From the IMG/VR virus record IMGVR_UViG_3300030105_002041, positions 1-24,169 of that record: a stretch of 24,169 nucleotides of DNA; one strand, given 5' to 3'. The notes beneath the pieces were generated by a model that did no database searches, was not told the origin of the DNA, and saw only the letters and a list, made by a program, of their open reading frames with translations. Positions 8,254 to 16,529 of the stretch are shown here, one piece after another (the first letter of the stretch is position 1; the number at the start of each line of letters is the position of its first letter). Position numbers and translations under genes: made by a program. Source of the stretch: a virus.

Positions 8254-8255
8254 AA

Positions 8256-8435
8256 TTAACTCTCCAAAAATGTTTTGATTTCATCGGAACTCCAATTTGG
8301 CAAATCATCGTACCATAATGCTGGGTCCGTGGAATAAACACCATAGCCATTATTGCTAAATGGTGTGTTTTCTTCGCAATGTGACCAGTCCTTTGTAGGG
8401 AATCGTGCATTTAGTTTTGACATTAGTTCATTCAT
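8256..8435 (-). CDS. Small acidic protein of unknown function, 59 aa
   Basis: A 59-aa frame (MNELMSKLNARFPTKDWSHCEE...SSDEIKTFLES), acidic and rich in aromatic residues (DWSH, ALWYDDLPNWSSDE). Its ATG overlaps the stop of the long fibre gene as ATGA, which indicates translational coupling to that gene; the Shine-Dalgarno (AGGGG) is weak, as is common for coupled genes. The frame ends two bases before the next small gene. A role tied to the fibre, such as a folding or attachment factor, is plausible from coupling only. The family is unknown to me. Confidence 0.66.
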   Translation of the reverse strand: MNELMSKLNARFPTKDWSHCEENTPFSNNGYGVYSTDPALWYDDLPNWSSDEIKTFLES

Positions 8436-10510
8436 GCTATCGAGTCCCCTAACCGTGTGATTGAAATGTTGGTTCTGTTGTCGTCGTAAGCCCTAATCGC
8501 AAACCCGTTGCCGTTGCAGAAGGCTGATACATAGACATCAATATCTGAGGCACTTGAAAGTATTTCGATGACAATTGTTTTTTGCACATTCCACGCTCCG
8601 GTGTTGCCATTATAACTTTGTTTGTTGCGAGCAGTGCCGAGATTGCGATTTGCTGATGAGTTTGTGTTGTACTCAATCCACATATCCATGTTGCCTGTGA
8701 TAGTTGATGTACCAAAGAACTCAAACGAACCTACGATTTGGTATATCCCTCCCTTTTTTAATTTGATATAATCTGTGGATGCGTCGGTCACTACTATGTC
8801 CGGGTGATTTGAAGCAGTTGTCTGCAAAGTCCAATAGTTTGTGTCGGCCCATGGCATATAATATCTTGCCCCGTTGCTTTGGTTGGGCATGTGTGAGTTG
8901 GCGAAAAGACGAGCATACTGATACGACGAAGTGACTTCGGCCCAAGTCAACCCTCCGGTATTGCCACTTTGCGCTGTAAGAGAGTAGCCATTGGTAGGAG
9001 AGTTTGATACCTTGAGGTTTGCTTCATCCACTATGTTGTCAGCGATAGTCAGCGCAGTTGCCCCTGTGACTTCGCCGCTGTGTGTAGCGTTAGTGACTTT
9101 TGATGTATTGGCGGCGACGGCTGTTGCTATGTCTATACCATCAACTGTGCCACCCACTACTATATTGCCCGCTACGGTTATGTCGGTTGAACCATCAGCA
9201 ATAGTGACTGCTACTGTTGCCCCCGATGCACTTGTTCCTGTTCCTATTTTTAATCCATCGTTGTAAGCAAATACCCCAGCATTGTTCCCGTCAATAAGAA
9301 TAGGCTGGTTAAAGTAAAATTGAGATGCACCGGTTTGGATATGCCCGAAACCAGAATTATTAGGGCCAAGTTGCATATAGCCATCATTGGTTTGTATTTG
9401 AAACATATTGCCAGCACCCGATTCACCAATACGAACCTTGTCGTCGGTAGCAGGGTCACTGGGGACTGCGTTAAGAGTGATTGTCGTTGCCTCGATTTCA
9501 CCCGTCATTGTGCCACCGGCCATTGGCAAAGCACCGTCAATTGTTCCTCCGGCATGTCTTGGGCTTCGATACACACCTGTTGCTATTTGAGAAAATGACC
9601 AAGTACCACGAATTATTGGTGTTTTCATTGAACGAATATCTGCTCCTTGTGCTGTTGCTGTCTGCGGTCCAAGAAACATAACACCATCTTGTATTTCCAA
9701 CTCTTCCACACTAAGGAATGTGTTGTCAGTCATTAAGATTTTATGACCCGCTGTGTTGGCCTTTAGCACTACCTTTCGGTAGTAGGGTAGGAATGTAGTA
9801 GGATAACCTGTTGCGCCCCTTACAGGTAGTTGTATGCCACTGCTTGTGGCTGTGAACTCAACTGTCGAAAGACCAAAGTCAACTGTTGTAGCATCGGTCA
9901 TTGTGACTGCATCAAAAGAAAATACTTTTAACCTATCATTATCCGAAAGTGCGCCATCAGGAAGAAAGTTGACGCCCGAATTAATTGCGAATGATGTAAA
10001 TGTTGCTTTACCGCTTGTTGATGTAGGAACAACATAATCCGGAGCGAATTTACCACCTCCCAATCGCACAATAGGGTGGTTTCCATCATCAAATTTAGTT
10101 AATGGTGTAGCACTCCCCGTAAGGACAAAAGTCACACTACCTACATAAGATGCGTTTGAGTCAATTAAAATAAATCTTTCGCTGTATGTTTTGTATGAGC
10201 CAAAAAAGTTAGGGGATGAGCCATGTTGAAATGTGATTGCACCCGAAGAACCTGCGTTTAAGATACCGTTTAGATATAACCCCTTTATCACCGGAGCGGC
10301 ATTTAAAATAACTTGATGCTCAAAAGTGCTTTCAATAACTATTTCCGAAACAGTAAGAGTTCCACTGCTTGTTAAAGTCCAAGCGCAGTCCGCTAAACCT
10401 TCGTTGTCAAAAAGTGCAACATCGTTAGCACCGGGTATTGAACCACCTTTCCAATTAGTCGCAGTTGCGGAAGCAGTGCTACTTCCCCCAAGCCACTTAA
10501 TTGTTGCCAT
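8432..10510 (-). CDS. Long fibre/receptor-binding protein with C1q/TNF-like C-terminal domain
   Basis: A 692-aa, almost entirely beta-rich, low-lysine protein. Residues 1-250 have the repetitive turns of a beta-solenoid (NWKGGSIPGANDVALFDNEG is typical of such N-termini). Residues about 330-545 form a fibre shaft containing MAGGTMTGEI, a motif frequent in phage tail fibres, and repeated small-residue stretches (DGSTDITVAGNIVVGGTVDG). Residues about 565-692 look like a C1q/TNF-type jelly roll (YIKLKKGGIYQIVGSFEF ... TNISITRLGDSIA), a common receptor- or glycan-binding head. The gene sits between connector genes rather than after the tape measure, so it may be a head or neck fibre rather than a tail-tip fibre. 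It starts after AAGTGAT close to the ATG. Confidence 0.78.
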   Translation of the reverse strand: MATIKWLGGSSTASATATNWKGGSIPGANDVALFDNEGLADCAWTLTSSGTLTVSEIVIESTFEHQVILNAAPVIKGLYLNGILNAGSSGAITFQHGSSPNFFGSYKTYSERFILIDSNASYVGSVTFVLTGSATPLTKFDDGNHPIVRLGGGKFAPDYVVPTSTSGKATFTSFAINSGVNFLPDGALSDNDRLKVFSFDAVTMTDATTVDFGLSTVEFTATSSGIQLPVRGATGYPTTFLPYYRKVVLKANTAGHKILMTDNTFLSVEELEIQDGVMFLGPQTATAQGADIRSMKTPIIRGTWSFSQIATGVYRSPRHAGGTIDGALPMAGGTMTGEIEATTITLNAVPSDPATDDKVRIGESGAGNMFQIQTNDGYMQLGPNNSGFGHIQTGASQFYFNQPILIDGNNAGVFAYNDGLKIGTGTSASGATVAVTIADGSTDITVAGNIVVGGTVDGIDIATAVAANTSKVTNATHSGEVTGATALTIADNIVDEANLKVSNSPTNGYSLTAQSGNTGGLTWAEVTSSYQYARLFANSHMPNQSNGARYYMPWADTNYWTLQTTASNHPDIVVTDASTDYIKLKKGGIYQIVGSFEFFGTSTITGNMDMWIEYNTNSSANRNLGTARNKQSYNGNTGAWNVQKTIVIEILSSASDIDVYVSAFCNGNGFAIRAYDDNRTNISITRLGDSIA

Positions 10511-10514
10511 TATA

Positions 10515-10904
10515 TCACTTCAATTTCGTTTTAGTGGTTTTTACCTTTACAGCAGTTCCACCTTTTTCCGAAATAAGGGCGAGCATATCTTGGCCTCTTT
10601 GGGAGAAGCCTCTTAACTGTGCTGTCAACCTAATATCTTGCTCTTTCTTTTCATTATCGTTGACATAAGATGGAAGAGTATCAATCATAACCTGCAAACA
10701 ATCACTTGCGACAAGTGCCTTGATACAGGATTCTTTTTGTGCGGTTGTGACTACATTGGGTGAGTCTTGTGCAAGGAATTTGTTATTTCTTGCAGATTTG
10801 TTGACTTGTTCAGTTCTCATAGAAATGTACTCATTAATAGTACCTTCGTTAAGACCACGAGGTCGGTTAAGCAAGTCTCGAATGTTGTCGGTTGTGACTG
10901 TCAT
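10515..10904 (-). CDS. Probable head-tail adaptor, all-helical, 129 aa
   Basis: A 129-aa protein predicted to be nearly all helix (DNIRDLLNRPRGLNEGTINEYISMRTEQ, read in part; AQKESCIKALVASDCLQVMI; RGFSQRGQDMLALISEKGG) with a lysine-rich tail (VKVKTTKTKLK). Size, helicity and place after the major capsid genes suit the adaptor ring that binds beneath the portal. Its ATG overlaps the stop of the 117-aa gene as ATGA, and the fibre gene begins 4 nt after its stop. There are two adaptor-like genes in this window (this and the one at 7092-7628), so which one contacts the portal is undetermined. Confidence 0.6.
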   Translation of the reverse strand: MTVTTDNIRDLLNRPRGLNEGTINEYISMRTEQVNKSARNNKFLAQDSPNVVTTAQKESCIKALVASDCLQVMIDTLPSYVNDNEKKEQDIRLTAQLRGFSQRGQDMLALISEKGGTAVKVKTTKTKLK

Positions 10905-11254
10905 TCTTCTTCACCTACTTCGTCCACAGGCCATCTGTCGTTATAGTCTTTGGGTACCTCAACGATAGGTGTACCTTTTGGAGCGGATAAAGCGCGACCT
11001 AAAACAAAAACAAGTTTTGTCTCAACAATATCACGAGCCATCCTTGAATCGGGTAGCCAATAAGTTTCTCGGTCGGGAATAAGGGTAGCAGGGCTGTTAG
11101 GTTTGCGAGAACTTGGTCGGGCAAGTCGTATAAGCCAACCACTTCCACTCATCCAGTGTTCGTGACGGTGTTGAAGGTCGGCAAGTTTCGCACCTTTTGG
11201 TACGGGAATGCCTAAGTCGTTAAGTTTTTTAACAAGTTTTGTACGCTCAGTCAT
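10901..11254 (-). CDS. Small basic protein with SAP-like N-terminus, 117 aa
   Basis: A 117-aa protein. The first 30 residues (MTERTKLVKKLNDLGIPVPK...LADLQHRHEHW) have the two-helix spacing of a SAP/HeH-like motif, in which leucine positions and a central glycine-proline turn are kept. Such motifs are frequent in phage head-completion proteins. The middle is basic with serine/arginine (RLARPSSRKPNS), and the C-terminus is acidic (DRWPVDEVGEEE). It is coupled to its neighbours on both sides by 4-base ATGA overlaps. No catalytic motif is visible. A structural or DNA-contacting role in head completion is likely by context only. Confidence 0.62.
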   Translation of the reverse strand: MTERTKLVKKLNDLGIPVPKGAKLADLQHRHEHWMSGSGWLIRLARPSSRKPNSPATLIPDRETYWLPDSRMARDIVETKLVFVLGRALSAPKGTPIVEVPKDYNDRWPVDEVGEEE

Positions 11255-11403
11255 TGGATTCCCTTCTTTTTACTACTCTTCTTCACTTTGGGTTTAGTTG
11301 CCTTAACCGCTTTCTTTGGGGGTATAACATCGTAGTCACCATCGTCACGAAGACGATAGATTGACCCGTCTGCTTCTGTCCACTCTTTGACTGAATCACT
11401 CAA
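11251..11403 (-). CDS. Tiny lysine-rich protein, 50 aa, TTG start
   Basis: A 50-aa frame starting at TTG, placed exactly 6 nt after AGGTGA. The first 28 residues are acidic (SDSVKEWTEADGSIYRLRDD), and the C-terminal 22 are nearly all lysine, serine, proline and valine (KKAVKATKPKVKKSSKKKG). The frame ends in an ATGA overlap with the 117-aa gene. The strong ribosome site, the coupling and the clean frame between two capsid genes support coding. A lysine-rich tail could bind DNA or the acidic capsid interior. Family unknown. Confidence 0.68.
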   Translation of the reverse strand: MSDSVKEWTEADGSIYRLRDDGDYDVIPPKKAVKATKPKVKKSSKKKGIQ

Positions 11404-11414
11404 GGTGAATCACC

Positions 11415-11930
11415 TCAAGCAGGAATCATAAAGGAGATATAAACTTCACAATCGCCGCCAGTGATAGCGGCTCCTGCGATTGTCAATAAGACACTTGTTG
11501 CGCCTCCAATAGTAGCATTGACAGGGGAGCGGAAGACCGAAGTAGCCTTCACAAGTGCGGCGTTATCGAATGCTGTTGCGGCTAAAAAGTTTGCGACACT
11601 GCCTGTGATTCCCAAAGCAATTGTAGCACTGCCGGAAGAGGCAAATGCTTGTCCGGGAATGATAATAAGCGAGTGAATAACTGCACCAGCAGGTATTTGT
11701 TGCGCTCCTTCGGGACCGACAAGAGTTTTTGCTCCGGTACCTTGGCTTGCGCCGTCAAAGAGGTACTTTTGAGTTTGCATCAAAAGTCCACCAATCTTGG
11801 CATCAACTACGGAGTCATTGGCAAGTTTGCCTGTGCTGACTGCGAGGTCTGCAAGGTCGGTGGTTGCGATACCGCCGGGTGCGACATACTTTGATTCAAC
11901 AAAGTCTTGGAATTTACGATTCTGTGCCAA
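11415..11930 (-). CDS. Probable capsid decoration or head-associated protein, TTG start
   Basis: A 171-aa protein, directly downstream of the major capsid gene. The N-terminal 50 residues (FVESKYVAPGGIATTDLADLAVSTGKLANDSVVDAKIGG) are a short linker/trimer-stalk type sequence seen in head fibres and decoration proteins. The remainder (residues 60-171) is a hydrophobic beta sandwich (AVIHSLIIIPGQ, ATIALGITGS, SVLLTIAGAAITGGDCEVYISFMI). Translation begins at TTG after TGAGGTGAT, with a strong Shine-Dalgarno compensating for the weak start codon. Its stop is followed by the coupled run of small genes. I infer a surface decoration protein from fold pattern and position; a small head fibre is the main alternative. 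Confidence 0.62.
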   Translation of the reverse strand: MAQNRKFQDFVESKYVAPGGIATTDLADLAVSTGKLANDSVVDAKIGGLLMQTQKYLFDGASQGTGAKTLVGPEGAQQIPAGAVIHSLIIIPGQAFASSGSATIALGITGSVANFLAATAFDNAALVKATSVFRSPVNATIGGATSVLLTIAGAAITGGDCEVYISFMIPA

Positions 11931-11940
11931 CTAAATCACC

Positions 11941-12876
11941 TCAGACTACACCAGTAATCTTGGCAATTCGGTTTGACTTACCAGATGCGGCACCATCTTG
12001 GTGTTGATGGACAATACTGCCCATGTAGCCAGTCAAGAGCCAGTCAAATCCAACACCCGGTAGGCGAGTCAATTCAGTCTCTTGGTAGCCAGCACCGTTG
12101 TATTGGAAGAACTCGCCTGTTTCTGCGCCCGGAATGAGCAAGAGAGCGTCGTCTTCGATAGCACCGGAGGAATCGGTTGGAAGCAAAGACTTACCGCCCG
12201 TAAAGTCACGGGTGTAGTAAATGCTCATGGAAGCGATTCGGCGCATGTGGTCTTGGAGGGACTCGACGACATTGCCGTAAAGTTGAGTGTTCAAGAGAGC
12301 ACTGCGGGTTGAAGCAGGTAGGACAAGAGCCATTGATTCATCTCCGGAAACACGAGCGTTTGCGAAGATTTTGTCCATGGTCTTCAAGAGGTCGCCTTCT
12401 TCATCAGCAGTAGCGGCACCGAAAGTTGCGGTAGCGGCTTGTGTCTGTCCAGCACCACCGTGAAGGGTGGAAAGAATGTTGTTGTCGATAACATCGGCTC
12501 GTCCACGGACAATTGCCATCTGTTGTCGGTCAATGTTCTCAAAGGATTCGCCACGAAGTCGAACAGTGTCGAGGAAGACACATCGGCCTTGACCCTTCTG
12601 CAACTTCACAGTGTAGTTGCTTGTTCCAATCTTGGTTGGGTCAACAGTTGCGGCATCGTCGAGTGGGTACGAGAATGTACCTTCAACACCAGTGTACCAC
12701 TTGAATTCAAGCCAAGGGACAGTTCGGGTTCCAATGAGTTGTGTTCCGACTGCAATGCGGGTGCTTTGTAGTTGGATAAAGTCACGGAGGGTTTGTTCAA
12801 GAACTGCGTCACCGGTACCAAAAGGTCCAGCGGCGGCAGATGCGTTCATAATTTGTTCGAGGGATTCGTTAGCCAT
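11941..12876 (-). CDS. Major capsid protein, HK97 fold
   Basis: A 311-aa protein with the layout of an HK97-fold capsid subunit. An N-terminal arm (MANESLEQIMNASAAAGPFGTG) precedes a helix with the spine strand (DAVLEQTLRDFIQLQ, VPWLEFKWYTG). The E-loop-like region follows (about 85-115). The P-domain has a long helix (DNNILSTLHGG ... EGDLLKTMDKIFANARVSG), and the A-domain ends with the typical late motif DDALLLIPGAETGEFFQYNG and EL-RLPGVGFDWLLTGYMG. I prefer the ATG at 12876, five nt after AAGTGA; an in-frame ATG at 12891 has no Shine-Dalgarno. The length is normal for the family. It lies after the protease/scaffold and cement genes, as expected. Confidence 0.88.
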   Translation of the reverse strand: MANESLEQIMNASAAAGPFGTGDAVLEQTLRDFIQLQSTRIAVGTQLIGTRTVPWLEFKWYTGVEGTFSYPLDDAATVDPTKIGTSNYTVKLQKGQGRCVFLDTVRLRGESFENIDRQQMAIVRGRADVIDNNILSTLHGGAGQTQAATATFGAATADEEGDLLKTMDKIFANARVSGDESMALVLPASTRSALLNTQLYGNVVESLQDHMRRIASMSIYYTRDFTGGKSLLPTDSSGAIEDDALLLIPGAETGEFFQYNGAGYQETELTRLPGVGFDWLLTGYMGSIVHQHQDGAASGKSNRIAKITGVV

Positions 12877-12900
12877 TATATTCACTTCCATTTTTTATAA

Positions 12901-13353
12901 TCAAGCAGTGGCCGCACCTGCGGTCATAACTGGAATCATTTCGCCCTCAGTTAGAGCGGCTGAGTTGCCGGTAGCCAAAAGTGCGCTACCGGTTGCTTGT
13001 CCTTCGCCCACATAGATTCCGAGAATCTTTGAAGAGTTTGCGGTTGATGAAGCAAGTCCATTTGCCTTTGCATAAACAAGGCATCCGGTGGTGTATGTCT
13101 TTGATGCTTCGGATTGAACCATTAGAACTCCGCCCAATGGGAAGAAGGAAACAGTTGCTCCGGAAGTTTCAAGAACTGATTCTGCGTCACGAGAACTCTC
13201 GCCAGCAGTGATACCGATAGCGATTGTAGCCGCTCCGGATGCAATGACTTCGTTGTTTGTTGAATCATTTGTGATAATTCGTCCAATAGAACGGAAAATT
13301 GTTGCATCTTTTACCTTTGCGTTTCTTGGGTCTGTTCCGCTAAATGCTACCAT
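12901..13353 (-). CDS. Capsid cement-like protein (DUF2190-type pattern)
   Basis: A 150-aa glycine/alanine/serine-rich beta protein between the protease/scaffold and the major capsid gene. The order of short strands (EVIASGAATIAIGITAG, VSFFPLGGVLMVQS, YTTGCLVYAKANGL, SSKILGIYVGEGQATGSALL) matches small capsid cement proteins, which sit on the shell at local threefold sites after maturation. The ATG overlaps the protease stop as TGATG and is preceded by AAGGAGATGAT, which lies within the protease coding end. A TTG one codon earlier is possible. A second such protein follows the capsid gene, so the shell may carry two decoration proteins. Confidence 0.7.
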   Translation of the reverse strand: MVAFSGTDPRNAKVKDATIFRSIGRIITNDSTNNEVIASGAATIAIGITAGESSRDAESVLETSGATVSFFPLGGVLMVQSEASKTYTTGCLVYAKANGLASSTANSSKILGIYVGEGQATGSALLATGNSAALTEGEMIPVMTAGAATA

Positions 13354-15689
13354 CAAATCATCTCCTTCATTTCTTCAAAGTTTGGAGCGCAAACACGCTC
13401 GTCCTTACGCTCGCCACCACTTAGAGTCTTGTTCCAAGATGATGCCCAAGCGTTCCATGCTTGTGCGTAAAGAGTTTGTGGGGTTGAAACAATTTTACCG
13501 TTAAGGTAGTTTGCGACAACAGGTTCCGAAATTTTTGCTTCTTCGGAAGCAACTGATGATTCGGATGCTGGAACTGCTGGGGCCATTTCGACCACAGGTT
13601 CCTTGTGAGTGTCTTTCCACGATGCAATGAGGGAAGTAAGGGTGGTTGAAGAAAGGTCATCATGTCCCTTAAGACCAAGTTCGGAAGCAGTGCTAACAAG
13701 AACTTGTCGGTCTTCTTCTGCCTTAGCCATTTCAATTGCTTTCATTTCTTCAAGTTCAGCACGAGCAAGAACGAGTTGTGCTTGCAGGTCTTCCATCTCG
13801 TTTGCTACGAGGGTTTCTGTGATATTATCTTCTTCGGACATACTTGTTATCTCCTTTCGGTATTCTGTCGAAGATACAGTTTGACTTATCAAGGTTTCTT
13901 CTGTGGAGGCTGTTCTTTTACTGCGAGAATGGCCTTTGGGAAGTAAATCATTGTCTTGCTTGTAGTTGGGATTTGATGGCCTTCCGGTACGAAGGAGGTG
14001 AATGAAAGCATTAACTCGTGCGACTCCCCAGCCATTTCTTGACATATTGGGAGCGTGGCTTGTGCTGAAAGCACCAGCACCACGACGGAAAACAGTAAGA
14101 AGTGCGCCCATAGAGGCTTTACTTCCTTTTCCTTTTTTGTTATGCTCTTGCATTTTGTTTTGAAGTGTTTTGCGAGTTGCCGGTGAAACGACAATTTTAG
14201 AGTTAGGCTTCTTTGCGGAACCGGGAGGGTTTTTCTTAGAGCCTTTTCTTCGCTCGTCGGGTTTAGCAGGAGTTTTGCGTGGGTCATTTTTTCCGGGCTT
14301 GCCGTGTTGTCCACCATGTTTTGCTTCTGCATTTTCTTCAACCTTCTTAACTGACTCTATCGTTGCACGGTTGTACGCTGGCTTATGAACTATTGCCAAG
14401 TGGTCGAATGTAAAATCATTATCAAAAACCATACCATCTTCATTAGCGGCAATAGGAATACCATAGCCACCAATACTTACACCGTATTCGGGTTTAAGCC
14501 ATAATCCGGATTCAAGAGCCTCAAAGAGTTCTTCTCGATAAACATGGGCAGTGTACTTTACTTCGTATTTTTTATCGTCGGGATAACTTATTGTTGCGGA
14601 AATAACTTTTCCTACATTTGCTTCATCGACGCCACCATCCATATTGCGTTCAAAACCAATATCTTTTGCCTTGGGATGATTAAGTGTTAAGTCCGAACCA
14701 ATCATTTGCTCAAGAACTTTTTCAGCACCACGCTTTGTGATTGCCCACTTGTTCTTGTTATATCCTTCGTGGAATGCAACACCTTTAATTTCAAGAATGT
14801 TCTTTCCTGTTGATGCTTCAACTTTGGCAACAATTTCATCAACAGATAGTTCCATTGTGACATTTACTGATTGGCAAGAACCAGCGACCATTTCTTCTCC
14901 AATAGGACATTCGCCAGCCATAGCCTTTTCTTTGTCTTTATTGTAGTATGCTTTCTTAGGAATATCTTTGCCCTTGTTTTTACTCATGTATTCTTCATGG
15001 TTTTTTCCGGGCATGAACACTTTTTTGCCATCTTCTTCATGTGAATGAAAACCTTCTAATCCCATTTCTTTTGCTCTCTTAGAGGCTTCACCGGGATTAT
15101 CAAATACATCTTTGCTAATCATTTTTGCTTCGGCTGATGTACAGTTTCCGCAACATGGTTTGTCTTCTGCTTCTTCAATACCTTCTATGACTTCGCCTTC
15201 GTTAGAAGACCATAGTTCGTCGTAGGATGCTTCGACTTTGTTGGTTGACCATTGTCGGCAAGACCAATAGCCCGGAGTTGTTCTATCTTTCTTTTCCGCA
15301 CAATTATGACGGTCACGGAATGCCTTTCGTCGCTTAGGGTCGTCACGCTTGATTTCCATGTTAGGGTCGCCAAAGCGAACAATAACAACTCGACCTGCAC
15401 CGTTTTGCACATATACTGCAAATTTCTTAGCACCGCCTTGGGTACGGAATGGTTTGTTGAGTGTGACTTTTTTGCCTTTGTATTCTGCGGCTTCGACGGT
15501 TTCTTCATCTTCATCTTCCTCGTTGTACTCATAGGAAGCCTCTAAACCTTTCTTGTCTTCAAAGTAAGTATTGCACACTGCGGCCCTTTGAGCGGGGTTG
15601 CCGAACTCATCAACCATTTTTGAATCGCCCATGCACCTGCCCAAATAATCGTCTTTCGACTCACCTTGCTGAACATCGGGCATGTTCAT
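13353..15689 (-). CDS. Prohead protease-scaffold polyprotein with extra N-terminal domains
   Basis: This 778-aa protein joins several modules. Residues 1-45 form a short Cys motif (LGRCMGDSKMVDEF...RAAVCNTYF). Residues 68-148 form a beta domain ending FGDPNMEIKRDD...RHNC...YWSCRQW, found in many environmental phages. Residues 190-245 form a small basic domain. Residues 295-447 form the S78-type prohead protease with H338 (LNHPKAKD), S405 (YGVSIGG) and the FDHLAIV end. Residues 450-500 are a lysine/proline linker. Residues 515-590 form a second phage module (FSTSHAPNMSRNGWG...QDNDLLPKGH), and residues 615-700 form a coiled-coil scaffold. The protease would cleave scaffold and capsid arms at maturation. 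The motif [LV]EAS recurs at three module borders (49-52, 152-155, 290-293). No Shine-Dalgarno precedes the first ATG, so the exact start (15689 or 15683) is uncertain. Confidence 0.85.
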   Translation of the reverse strand: MNMPDVQQGESKDDYLGRCMGDSKMVDEFGNPAQRAAVCNTYFEDKKGLEASYEYNEEDEDEETVEAAEYKGKKVTLNKPFRTQGGAKKFAVYVQNGAGRVVIVRFGDPNMEIKRDDPKRRKAFRDRHNCAEKKDRTTPGYWSCRQWSTNKVEASYDELWSSNEGEVIEGIEEAEDKPCCGNCTSAEAKMISKDVFDNPGEASKRAKEMGLEGFHSHEEDGKKVFMPGKNHEEYMSKNKGKDIPKKAYYNKDKEKAMAGECPIGEEMVAGSCQSVNVTMELSVDEIVAKVEASTGKNILEIKGVAFHEGYNKNKWAITKRGAEKVLEQMIGSDLTLNHPKAKDIGFERNMDGGVDEANVGKVISATISYPDDKKYEVKYTAHVYREELFEALESGLWLKPEYGVSIGGYGIPIAANEDGMVFDNDFTFDHLAIVHKPAYNRATIESVKKVEENAEAKHGGQHGKPGKNDPRKTPAKPDERRKGSKKNPPGSAKKPNSKIVVSPATRKTLQNKMQEHNKKGKGSKASMGALLTVFRRGAGAFSTSHAPNMSRNGWGVARVNAFIHLLRTGRPSNPNYKQDNDLLPKGHSRSKRTASTEETLISQTVSSTEYRKEITSMSEEDNITETLVANEMEDLQAQLVLARAELEEMKAIEMAKAEEDRQVLVSTASELGLKGHDDLSSTTLTSLIASWKDTHKEPVVEMAPAVPASESSVASEEAKISEPVVANYLNGKIVSTPQTLYAQAWNAWASSWNKTLSGGERKDERVCAPNFEEMKEMI

Positions 15690-15708
15690 GCGACGGGTCG
15701 AGTGTCTT

Positions 15709-16158
15709 TTAATCCATTCGCCAAATTTGCTGAGATTCGTCTAAAATATCCTCGTATAGGGATAGCGACATTATATTTTGTACATCATAATACGAACATA
15801 CTTTGTGATAACCAAGATGCAAAACCGTCTTAACAAGCATCGACATTTTTACTTCTTCGATGGGATTTAGAATTGTTATTTTAGGCAGAACACTTAGCAA
15901 TGCTGAGTTGTTTCTTTCGCTAAGTAAAAATGGATGATATTTATTTTTACGGTATTTCTTTTTTACATAAGTGTTGCCAACAAAAGCAAACTCATCAAGT
16001 ATTAATGAACCGGTATATGCAACGGGAATGTCATCAACAAACAATACCCAATAATCCATGTTGTCAAAAATCTGCGGATAACCCTTTTCGCTTGGAAGAA
16101 GTAGGTCTGCTCCCCACAACTTTTCAAGTTGTTGTCTTGTAAGACAATCAACAATCAT
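15709..16158 (-). CDS. GNAT-like acetyltransferase fold protein
   Basis: A 149-aa protein with a GNAT-like alternation. Strands run YWVLFVDDIPVAYTGSLIL then EFAFVGNTYVKKKYRKNK, where the second corresponds to the acetyl-CoA-binding motif region (strand, then basic loop and helix). A helix and the strand LPKITILNP follow, then a C-terminal GYHKVCSYYDV. The classic Q/RxxGxG/A loop is not clearly present (KKKYRKNKYHPF is there instead), so catalysis is uncertain. Acetyltransferase-like proteins occur next to portal and capsid genes in several environmental viruses. It starts at an ATG overlapping the stop of the membrane protein gene (ATGA). The substrate is unknown. Confidence 0.62.
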   Translation of the reverse strand: MIVDCLTRQQLEKLWGADLLLPSEKGYPQIFDNMDYWVLFVDDIPVAYTGSLILDEFAFVGNTYVKKKYRKNKYHPFLLSERNNSALLSVLPKITILNPIEEVKMSMLVKTVLHLGYHKVCSYYDVQNIMSLSLYEDILDESQQIWRMD

Positions 16159-16529
16159 CTTTTCTCAAAGCCAACTTTATGTTTTCGCACATCATGTACA
16201 TGGTTTTGAGCAGTTTTTTCCATAACCATACGGTGTTCATGTTGGTCAGCACGAACCTCACGCTCATGCTTAAGTTCCATTGGGATATTGTCGATTTCAA
16301 CAGTTTGTTCGGACTCCCACATGCGAAGAACAGTAGCAAGTGCTGGTGCGGCTACGCCACTAATGATAGCGATAAGCGCAATGAAACCATCAAGATTAAC
16401 CAAAACAACATCTGGTTTCCAAATACCCATACCCACTACGGCCCCACTTGCGAGAAGCCATAAGTAAATTGCTGGAATCACAGTTCGTGACACCATTTTA
16501 TCGTTAAATGATTTATTATTCTTCGTCAT
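16155..16529 (-). CDS. Two-helix membrane protein with charged His-rich tail
   Basis: A 124-aa protein with two probable membrane helices, residues 17-36 (VIPAIYLWLLASGAVVGMGI) and 47-68 (DGFIALIAIISGVAAPALATVL), followed by a charged tail rich in Glu, Arg, His and Lys (ELKHEREVRADQHEHRMVMEK...NHVHDVRKHK). The gene overlaps the portal gene by 14 nt at its start and the GNAT gene by 4 nt at its end. The arrangement of two helices plus a charged C-terminal tail is holin-like, but the place between portal and protease genes is unusual for a holin. A membrane protein acting in procapsid assembly is an alternative. Function is unproven. Confidence 0.66.
   Translation of the reverse strand: MTKNNKSFNDKMVSRTVIPAIYLWLLASGAVVGMGIWKPDVVLVNLDGFIALIAIISGVAAPALATVLRMWESEQTVEIDNIPMELKHEREVRADQHEHRMVMEKTAQNHVHDVRKHKVGFEKR

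Noticed and set aside
8183-8410. A 75-aa minus-strand frame
   Set aside because: It overlaps in another frame the 58- and 59-aa genes, which have ribosome sites and coupled starts, whereas this one has none.
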